From CAVVKW01 sp963749035 (lineage in GTDB: Bacteria > Verrucomicrobiota > Verrucomicrobiia > Chthoniobacterales > JAATET01), in NCBI GenBank assembly GCA_963749035.1, contig CAVVKW010000004.1:930001-994000 (forward strand): DNA of 64,000 nucleotides. The letters are read 5' to 3'. The translations under genes and the position numbers were made by a program. Of the stretch, positions 34,649-41,001 are shown in pieces. Below the pieces are notes generated by a model. The model did not search any database and was not told the DNA's origin. It saw only the letters and a program-made list of their open reading frames with translations. Position 1 is the first letter of the stretch; every line of letters starts with the position of its first letter.

Positions 34649-34864
34649 TCAGCAGCATCCGCAGCCCGACCCGCAGCTCCCCGCCGCGGCCGCTGACTCC
34701 GTCTTTTTCCCCTTCTCAAGGTAGCCATACCCGCCCGAGATCACCCTCCGCACCGGCCGCCCGGACTCCGGATCGAACCGCAGCGCGTCGTCGCGCATGC
34801 TTTGTTTCACTTCAAAACGGCGCACCGCCTTCCCGTCGGTCGTCTCGTAAACGTAAGTCGGCAT
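34649..34864 (-). CDS. FmdB-like protein without the N-terminal zinc ribbon cysteines
   Basis: A 71-residue protein that begins MPTYVYETTDG, as FmdB/CxxC_CXXC_SSSS proteins do (MPTYEYRC..CG), and keeps FEVKQSMRDDAL and PVRRVISGGYGYL. The usual CxxC pairs of the ribbon are replaced. Instead the tail is Cys-rich: CGSGCGCC at the C terminus. A metal role moved to the tail is possible. The start at 34864 aligns with the family. It follows the nuoF gene on the same strand. Confidence 0.75.
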   Translation of the reverse strand: MPTYVYETTDGKAVRRFEVKQSMRDDALRFDPESGRPVRRVISGGYGYLEKGKKTESAAAAGSCGSGCGCC

Positions 34865-35010
34865 GGGCGAAAATGTAGAAGTCAGAAAACGTCGACGCAA
34901 GCATCAGCGTTGCACGCACCGCAGCACCGACGCCAGGGAGTGAAAGGCGGCGCAGCCGCCACTTCCGACGACGTCAACGCTCCCCGCCCCCAAACGCTCA
35001 ACTCACCGGT

Positions 35011-35028
35011 CCTAACGTCTTTAACGTC
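35011..35028. repeat. Period-9 repeat at the end of nuoF
   Basis: Two nine-base units, CCTAACGTC and TTTAACGTC, overlap the nuoF stop codon. On the minus strand they read GACGTTAAA-GACGTTAGG. A further short-period family, distinct from the heptamers. Confidence 0.4.
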
Positions 35029-36361
35029 CCGCTTCCGCAAATTCTTCCGGAAACTTCGCCAAAAAGCTCTGCGTCGGCCACGCGCACGCCTCACCGAACG
35101 CACAAATCGTCCTCCCCGCGATGTTGTCCGCCACGCTCAACAGCGTCTTCGGGTCTTGCGACGTTCCGCCGCCCGCCAGCATTCGCGTTGTCATCTTCGA
35201 CATCCACAGACTGCCCTCACGACACGGCGTGCACTGACCGCAGCTCTCGTGCGCGTAGAATTGGTTCAAATTGTTGAGTGCCCACACCATGCTCCGCGAA
35301 TCGTCGAGCACCATCACGCCGCCGCTGCCCACCATCGTCCCGACCGCTTGCAGACTCGAAGCGTCCATCACGATGTCGAGCATCTTGACCTCTTTTTCGA
35401 TCATTTCGCCGTCCTTCCCCTTCTCCTTCACCTTGTAAACCTCGTCGGCCCGCAGCACCTTCGCCGAGCTTCCGCCGGGAATCACAGCCTTCACCTTTCG
35501 GCCTGGCTTCATCCCACCACAGATGTCGTTGATTAACTCCCCCAGCGTCACCGCCCCGCACGGGAGCTCGTAGTAGCCCGGCTTCATCACGTCACCGCTC
35601 ACGCACATCGTCCGCGTGCCACCGTCACCCGGCGTCCCCATTTTGGAATACTCCTCCGCACCCAGGTTCACGATGTGCTTCACGTGGCAAAGCGTCTCCA
35701 CGTTATTCACGATCGTCGGCTTCATGTAGAGACCCAACACCGCCGGAAAATACGGGGGCTTGATCCGCGGATACGGTCGCTTGCCCTCGAGCGACTCCAG
35801 CAGACTCGTCTCTTCGCCGCAGATGTAGGCCGCCGCTCCCTGGTGAACGAAGATGTCGCAGTCGAAGCCGCTGTCGCAGATATTCTTTCCGACGAATCCC
35901 TTCTCCTTGGCCTCCTTGATGGCGTTCCAGACGATCTTGGCCGCGTGCGGAAACTCGCACCGGATGTAGATGTAGGCGAGGTTCACGTTGTTCGCCCACG
36001 CCGCGATCAGCAGCCCCTCGATCAACTGATGCGGGTCGTTGTGCAGAATGTAGCGGTCCTTGAATGTCCCCGGCTCCGACTCGTCGCCGTTCACCACGAT
36101 GTAATGTGGTTTCCCGTCGTCGCGCTTAATGAAGCTCCACTTCACCCCGCACGGAAAGCCCGCCCCACCGCGACCGCGCAGGTTCGCCGCCTTGACCAGA
36201 TTCGTGACCTCTTCCGGTGCCATGGCTAGCGCCTTCTTGAGCGCCTCGTAGCCGTCGTTCGCCAGATAGGTATCAAGGTCCGGCGACCAGTTCGGCTGGC
36301 TGATGTTGCCGAAAATGATCCGGCGTTCCTTCGGGTGGGGTTGCGGAATAAGTGAGACCAT
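35021..36361 (-). CDS. nuoF: NADH-quinone oxidoreductase subunit F (NuoF)
   Basis: A 446-residue protein with GRGGAGFPCGVKWSFIK near 63-79 (NADH/FMN binding), ESEPGTFKDR near 95-104, GAAAYICGEETSLLESLEG near 175-193 and the 4Fe-4S ligands in ESCGQCTPCREG near 374-385 plus a later Cys in TICAFGEACAWP. It is the NADH-binding subunit of complex I; NADH passes electrons to FMN. The gene follows nuoE by eight bases. nuoG and the membrane subunits are not adjacent. Confidence 0.97.
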   Translation of the reverse strand: MVSLIPQPHPKERRIIFGNISQPNWSPDLDTYLANDGYEALKKALAMAPEEVTNLVKAANLRGRGGAGFPCGVKWSFIKRDDGKPHYIVVNGDESEPGTFKDRYILHNDPHQLIEGLLIAAWANNVNLAYIYIRCEFPHAAKIVWNAIKEAKEKGFVGKNICDSGFDCDIFVHQGAAAYICGEETSLLESLEGKRPYPRIKPPYFPAVLGLYMKPTIVNNVETLCHVKHIVNLGAEEYSKMGTPGDGGTRTMCVSGDVMKPGYYELPCGAVTLGELINDICGGMKPGRKVKAVIPGGSSAKVLRADEVYKVKEKGKDGEMIEKEVKMLDIVMDASSLQAVGTMVGSGGVMVLDDSRSMVWALNNLNQFYAHESCGQCTPCREGSLWMSKMTTRMLAGGGTSQDPKTLLSVADNIAGRTICAFGEACAWPTQSFLAKFPEEFAEAGR

Positions 36362-36369
36362 TTTCTAAA

Positions 36370-36924
36370 TCAAGCTGTGGCGTAATCCTTCACGATCTTC
36401 TCGACGTCACCCAACGAAACGTTCTCGTGCAAATCGTCGTTGATGAGACAAACCGGAGCGGTCCCGCAACTCGCCAGACATTCGGCAAATTCGATGCTGA
36501 AATCTCCGTTCGCACTCGTCGGCGGCGCGTGTCCGAACCCGTGGTGTTCTGCCGCCGGATCGATCCCCGTCGCCCCACAAAATTTCTCCCGCAGCTCGTA
36601 GGACCCCGCCATCGCGCAAGCCAGCGTCCGGCACACGCGTATGATCGTCTTCCCCGCCGCCTCACGCCGGAACCACGGATAGAACGTCACCAATTCCACG
36701 ATGTTCACTGGCTCCAACTCCAATTTCGCCGCAATCCACTCGATCCCCGTGTCATCAACAAATCCGAAGTGATTCTGCCAAAGATGCAGCAGCGGCAGCG
36801 ACGCGCTCCGCTTCGAGATCGGGTAATGGGTGATCATCTCATCCATCTCCGAAAGCAAATCAGCCGGAATTTCGTCGGCCTGGCAGGTTTTCGGGGCGGG
36901 CTTATCGGTCGTGGCGGTCGTCAT
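36370..36924 (-). CDS. nuoE: NADH-quinone oxidoreductase subunit E (NuoE)
   Basis: A 184-residue protein. Its thioredoxin-like ferredoxin domain binds a 2Fe-2S cluster with CRTLAC near residue 98 and CLASC near 150. The N-terminal helical part includes LPLLHLWQNHFGFVDDTG and ELVTFYPWFRRE. It works beside NuoF in the NADH-oxidising module of complex I. It is the first gene of the nuoE-nuoF pair. Confidence 0.96.
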   Translation of the reverse strand: MTTATTDKPAPKTCQADEIPADLLSEMDEMITHYPISKRSASLPLLHLWQNHFGFVDDTGIEWIAAKLELEPVNIVELVTFYPWFRREAAGKTIIRVCRTLACAMAGSYELREKFCGATGIDPAAEHHGFGHAPPTSANGDFSIEFAECLASCGTAPVCLINDDLHENVSLGDVEKIVKDYATA

Positions 36925-37055
36925 GCGGGCTGCGGAAAGGATACGCCATCATCCAAAAAAAAGATTCCCCGTCCATGTCCATTTTCTTCGAGCAAAAACG
37001 GGGGAGCCGCCCGACGCCCGAGACCCGAAACATTCTCTGACCAAACCAAAACATC

Positions 37056-37274
37056 ATGAAATACACCAACCCGCTCACTCTCCGCGTCGCCGCCATCGCC
37101 TTCGCTTTCGGCAGCCTCGCCCTTTTCCCGGCCTGCGTGACCGTCGATGACGACTACGACGATGACTTCGAGGACGATGAAGTCAGCTACACCACCAGTG
37201 AGACGACCGCCGTCGACGGCGCCGGCTACTACGGATCATCGACCACCACGACGACCGAGATCGACTACGATTGA
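37056..37274 (+). CDS. Small acidic lipoprotein
   Basis: A 72-residue protein with a signal peptide (AAIAFAFGSLALFPAC) ending in a lipobox-like LFPAC near 23-27. The mature part is Asp/Glu-rich (DDDYDDDFEDDE) and then Thr/Ser-rich (YGSSTTTTTEIDYD). It has no known domain. A terminator follows about 40 bases after the stop, so it is a single-gene unit. Confidence 0.7.
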   Translation: MKYTNPLTLRVAAIAFAFGSLALFPACVTVDDDYDDDFEDDEVSYTTSETTAVDGAGYYGSSTTTTTEIDYD

Positions 37275-37312
37275 TCCGCGACCCGAGCGAAGCTGGATCG
37301 CTGGAAATCTTC

Positions 37313-37347
37313 GGCCGTCGACCCCGCGAGGGGCGACGGCCATTTTC
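37313..37347 (+). terminator. Intrinsic terminator after the acidic lipoprotein
   Basis: GGCCGTCG-A-CCCC pairs with GGGG-CGACGGCC around GCGA, with one bulged A, followed by ATTTTCT. It is the strongest terminator-like hairpin on the plus strand in the window. Confidence 0.8.
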
Positions 37348-37428
37348 TATCTCGAGGTCCGGCGTCCGGGGTCAAATCCACCACGTCCAGTGGCAAAACG
37401 ATCGAAATCAGCGTAGTTTGCGCCGCCC

Positions 37429-37995
37429 ATGAAGCGCCGCTCATCACTTCGCCGCCACTGGTTTCCGATCGCCATCGTGGCCGGCTTTCCGATTTACGCG
37501 CTCCTGCACTCGGACGCAACCCGGAGCTGCGCCCCCCTCCCCGGCCTGATCCCGACGTCCGTCGCGGCCGACCTGCCAACCGCGAAAACCGCCGCGCCGT
37601 CCTGGGAACTCACCTCGGTCGAAGGGACGAAAATCTCCAGCGACGAATTTGCCGGAAAGACGATCGTTCTCAATTTCTGGGGAACGTGGTGCCCACCCTG
37701 CCGTGAAGAGATTCCCACCCTCGTGGAGCTTCAAAAAGAATTTGCCGATCAGAATCTTCAAGTCATCGGCATCGCGATCGAGAACGACCCGAGCGGTCTC
37801 GGCACGTTCGTTGACCGCAACGAGATCAATTACCCAATCGCCCTCGGCGACGGCAAAGTCCTCGAGGCCTACGGAGCCGGCCAGGTCTTTCCGACGACGT
37901 TCTTCATCAGCCCCGATGGCAGAATTGCTTCGTACGTCGAAGGCGCCCTTCCCTACGAAGCCTTCAAGAAGGCCACCCAGGCGCTTCTGAAATAG
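37429..37995 (+). CDS. TlpA/ResA-like thioredoxin-fold protein
   Basis: A 188-residue secreted or membrane-anchored protein. Residues 10-28 form a signal-anchor helix. The fold has WGTWCPPCREEIPTLVELQK near 83-102 with the WCPPC active site, and VFPTTFFISPDG near 153-164 with the cis-Pro. TlpA/ResA proteins reduce disulfides in periplasmic partners, often for cytochrome c assembly. No cytochrome gene is adjacent. Confidence 0.93.
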   Translation: MKRRSSLRRHWFPIAIVAGFPIYALLHSDATRSCAPLPGLIPTSVAADLPTAKTAAPSWELTSVEGTKISSDEFAGKTIVLNFWGTWCPPCREEIPTLVELQKEFADQNLQVIGIAIENDPSGLGTFVDRNEINYPIALGDGKVLEAYGAGQVFPTTFFISPDGRIASYVEGALPYEAFKKATQALLK

Positions 37996-38023
37996 GACAT
38001 CACGCTTCTCTACCAGTCACCAC

Positions 38024-38483
38024 TCACTCCTCAGCGGCTTGCGTCGTGGAGATCGCGTATCCAACTCCGGGGACCGGAGTCGCCACCTCCGTCCACACCC
38101 ATTCGATCGTCCCATTCTCGAGCCTCTTCCCGAAAAAGCTGCTGTCCGAGTCCGTCACGTAGAGATCCTTAACCCGTTGTGATCGCGCCCACGATCGTTT
38201 CCGAGTTGAATGAAGACGCGTAGGTCCCACTGAAAAGTCGCCCTTCCTGAAAGTCGATTGTCAGCGTGAAGTTCACCGGCGTCACCCTAACCTCCTCCGG
38301 CTTATCAGCGTGCTCCTTCGGATCGTGCCCCTGCGGATCGCTGTTCCCGAGCTTCAGCTTCAACTTCGTCCCCGTCCACGTGCCCCTCAAGTCCGGAATC
38401 TCCTGAGCCGCGACCGAAGTGCCGACGAAAAATAAGCCGACATTCGCTAGAACCCGTGACGGTTTCGAAGACATCCATCTCAT
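38024..38483 (-). pseudogene. Secreted small protein with a frameshift
   Basis: From ATG at 38483 the frame gives a signal peptide (LANVGLFFVGTSVAAQ), then IPDLRGTWTGTKLKLKLG and SGTYASSFNSETIVGAI, and stops at TAA (38171-38169). The sense continues in the next frame with KDLYVTDSDSSFFGKRLENG and ends at 38024. Relatives as I remember them run through this point (ETxVGxI..DGK.LYM). One extra T, or a +1 recoding event at GGT-TAA-G, would explain it. A frameshift mutation is the simpler reading. Confidence 0.7.
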
Positions 38484-38540
38484 CCGCGCTTTCTACAGCA
38501 CGCCATCTCCGCGCGACAACCGGCGCCTGAGAAGCCGACT

Positions 38541-38565
38541 CTTGCAAAACCTTTGACTTTGCAAG
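38541..38565. promoter_or_regulatory. Inverted repeat before the PEP-CTERM gene
   Basis: CTTGCAAA and TTTGCAAG form a perfect 8-base inverted repeat with a 9-base spacer, ending 12 bases before the ATG. It may be an operator, or a hairpin that hides the ribosome binding site. Confidence 0.5.
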
Positions 38566-38577
38566 CACTCCTTAAAC

Positions 38578-39522
38578 ATGTTCCCCCGCATGAGAATCCG
38601 ACCGTACTCTTCGCCTGCCCTCATTCTCACGATTCTCGTGGCCTCGTCATCGATGGTCAGGAGCGCGACCGACACGTGGGTTCTAGCTGAATCAGCCAAT
38701 CGCCAAGCGTCAGCCGACGCCGAAGATATCGGAACGACCACCGCTTCAGTCGACGTCTTCCAGCAGGATTCTCAAACGCCACCGAATACCGTGACCGTCA
38801 GAGCTTCGGCGCTCGCAAACACCGGATTTCTGAGCCAAAGCGTTTATTTCGAGAAGAACCGCAACGAATTCGGCAACGGACTCGATTTTCTAGGGCGCGC
38901 CTCCGCGAACGGCCGATTCAACGACACTCTCCAGATCGTCCCGAACGACCCGGCGATGACCGGCAACTCCGTTCGCCTGGAAGTCCAAATTCGACTCTCC
39001 GGCAGCGGTCAGGTCAGCCAAGCGGAAGGAAGCAATGGCACCTTCGCAGTCCGATCCGGGATCGATTTTGGTCAGTACGACCTTGGCGATCCCGACTCGA
39101 CGTTCGACCGCTCCAGCCTCGCGTTGGCAGCCAGCATTCGGTCCGACTCCAGCGGCGATTTCCCCGGCGGTGTCAATTCGGTCACCACCGGGGGTGAAGC
39201 TCGCATCGCCTATCTGAGCCTGGCGTTGAACGAAATTGCCGGAATCTACGCCGAGCAAAGCCTCACGGCGCAGATCACCCGCAGCACCGGCGGGCAATTT
39301 GTCGGCGGCACGCTCGAAGGCGACTTCGACGGAACGATTCAATTTACGCGCCTTCTTAATGACGCCTTCGAGCCACTAAACACCGACGACTTCTCGTTCG
39401 TAACCGGCACCGGCACCAACTACTTCGCCGCCATCCCCGAACCCACAACCCTCGGTCTACTCGGCTTGGCCACGCTCGCCGCGCTCGGCGCTTGGACCCG
39501 CAAACGCCCCTCTCGCCCTTAG
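38578..39522 (+). CDS. PEP-CTERM sorting-domain protein
   Basis: A 314-residue secreted protein. It has a signal peptide (ALILTILVASSSMVRSA, about 14-30), a beta-rich Ser/Thr/Asn-rich body and a classical C-terminal PEP-CTERM tail near 288-314: PEPTTLGLLGLATLAALGAW then a basic end. Exosortase cleaves at PEP and attaches or releases such proteins at the surface, often with exopolysaccharide. No exosortase is in the window. An inverted repeat sits in its leader. Confidence 0.92.
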   Translation: MFPRMRIRPYSSPALILTILVASSSMVRSATDTWVLAESANRQASADAEDIGTTTASVDVFQQDSQTPPNTVTVRASALANTGFLSQSVYFEKNRNEFGNGLDFLGRASANGRFNDTLQIVPNDPAMTGNSVRLEVQIRLSGSGQVSQAEGSNGTFAVRSGIDFGQYDLGDPDSTFDRSSLALAASIRSDSSGDFPGGVNSVTTGGEARIAYLSLALNEIAGIYAEQSLTAQITRSTGGQFVGGTLEGDFDGTIQFTRLLNDAFEPLNTDDFSFVTGTGTNYFAAIPEPTTLGLLGLATLAALGAWTRKRPSRP

Positions 39523-39670
39523 CGCGCGATTAGCTGCCAGTTTGGCACTTATTCAATCCGCGGCCTCCCCCCCTTGATGAAGCCGGTGGCCCCATCCGGC
39601 CTCCGTCTGCGGCGCCGATCTCGCGGGTCGGTGAAGATCCCTGCGCCTGCCCTCGACACCCCCCCCAAAA

Positions 39671-39691
39671 AACCAATAACCAATAACCACC
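39671..39691. repeat. AACCAAT heptamer array before histidine kinase gene
   Basis: AACCAAT-AACCAAT-AACCACC, three period-7 units, 50 bases before the histidine-kinase start. The rest of the 218-base gap holds no gene that I can support. Confidence 0.7.
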
Positions 39692-39740
39692 ACCTCCGCC
39701 TCACCCACCCGACTCCGAACTCCCCACGCTCCACCTCTCC

Positions 39741-40898
39741 GTGAAACGCGGCTTCCTCGACAAACTCATCAACCGCCTCGGCGTCGTCCAACCCGCCGAC
39801 GTTCAGAATTACCTCGTCGAACTCGCCCGCGAGAAGGGCTTCCTCGAGACCATCTTCAATTCCCTCCTCGAAGGGCTCATCGTCACCGATCCCCGCGGTC
39901 GCATCATCTACCTGAATACCGCCGCCGCCGCGTTTTTCGGCGTCGACATCGAACCCTCCGTCGGCCGATCCATCGGCGAGGTCGTCAAGGGCCTCGACAT
40001 CGAAGCCATCACCGCCTCCGGCCAGACCGTCAACCGTGACCTCGAAGTCTTCTACCCCGAAAACCGGGTTCTGAATTTCTACGTCGTCCCCATTCCCGGC
40101 GACGACGGCCAGACGACCGAGGGCCACGCCGTCATCCTTCGCGACACCACCGAGTCCCGCCGCTCCGCCGAGGAGACCATCGAGTCGGAACGCTTCACCG
40201 CCCTCACCCAGCTCGCCGCCGGCGTCGCCCACGAAATCGGCAACCCGCTCAACTCTCTCACCATCCACCTCCAGCTCCTCACCCGTCGCGCCGCCAAGCT
40301 CCCACCCAAAGTCCGCGGCTTCTTCGAAGACAAACTCAGCGTCGCTCGCGAAGAGGTCGCCCGACTCGACCACATCATTTCGCAGTTCCTCCGCGCCATC
40401 CGCCCCCAACCGATCGACACCCGCCCCGCCGATCTCAACAGCCTCGTCCGCGAATCCCTCGCCTTTTTCGCTCCGGAACTCGAGAACCGCCACATCCTCG
40501 TCGAGCCGCGCTTTGACGAAAGCCTCCCGCCCATCGAGATCGATCACGACCAGATCAAGCAGGCCTTCTACAACGTCATTCGCAACAGCTTCCAGGCGAT
40601 GAAAACCGGCGGCGTCCTCCGCGTCACCACCACCGCTGACGAAACCCACTACCTCGTCAGTTTTGCCGACAGCGGCGGTGGCATCTCGACCGACGACATG
40701 GGCCGCATCTTTCAGCCCTACTACACTACCAAGGAAAACGGCACCGGCCTCGGCCTCCTCATCGTCCGGCGAATCGTCCGCGCCCACGGCGGCGAGATCG
40801 CCATCGAAAGCACCGCCGGCACCGGCCTGAATTTCGTCATTCGCCTCCCCCGCCTCGACCGCCACGTGCGCTTCCTCGAAGATCACAAGGAAAATTGA
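39741..40898 (+). CDS. NtrB-like sensor histidine kinase
   Basis: A 385-residue soluble kinase. Residues 34-140 form a PAS domain (GLIVTDPRGRIIYLNTAAAA). The dimerisation helix holds the phosphorylated His in AHEIGNPLNSLTIHLQLL (H164), and the ATPase domain has N box NVIRNSFQAM, G1 DSGGGI and FQPYYTTKENGTGLGL. No transmembrane segment is seen, so it senses an internal signal. No response regulator is adjacent; it is an orphan. Confidence 0.92.
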   Translation: MKRGFLDKLINRLGVVQPADVQNYLVELAREKGFLETIFNSLLEGLIVTDPRGRIIYLNTAAAAFFGVDIEPSVGRSIGEVVKGLDIEAITASGQTVNRDLEVFYPENRVLNFYVVPIPGDDGQTTEGHAVILRDTTESRRSAEETIESERFTALTQLAAGVAHEIGNPLNSLTIHLQLLTRRAAKLPPKVRGFFEDKLSVAREEVARLDHIISQFLRAIRPQPIDTRPADLNSLVRESLAFFAPELENRHILVEPRFDESLPPIEIDHDQIKQAFYNVIRNSFQAMKTGGVLRVTTTADETHYLVSFADSGGGISTDDMGRIFQPYYTTKENGTGLGLLIVRRIVRAHGGEIAIESTAGTGLNFVIRLPRLDRHVRFLEDHKEN

Positions 40899-40964
40899 TT
40901 CGCCGAGCCCAGCACGCCAGCCGAAAACACTCCGACCAAATACGCACCCGCGCGCCAGCCTCCC

Positions 40965-40992
40965 CACCAATCACCCTTCACCAATCACGCAA
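40965..40992. repeat. CACCAAT heptamer array before the GT fusion gene
   Basis: CACCAAT-CACCCTT-CACCAAT-CACGCAA, four period-7 units, ending nine bases before the ATG of the large fusion protein. It covers its leader. Confidence 0.7.
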
Positions 40993-41001
40993 CCTTCCGC
41001 A

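Noticed and set aside
38500..38577. Sigma-54 promoter before the PEP-CTERM gene
   Set aside because: TTGCA occurs but no GG lies at the -24 distance, so the GG-N10-GC rule fails.
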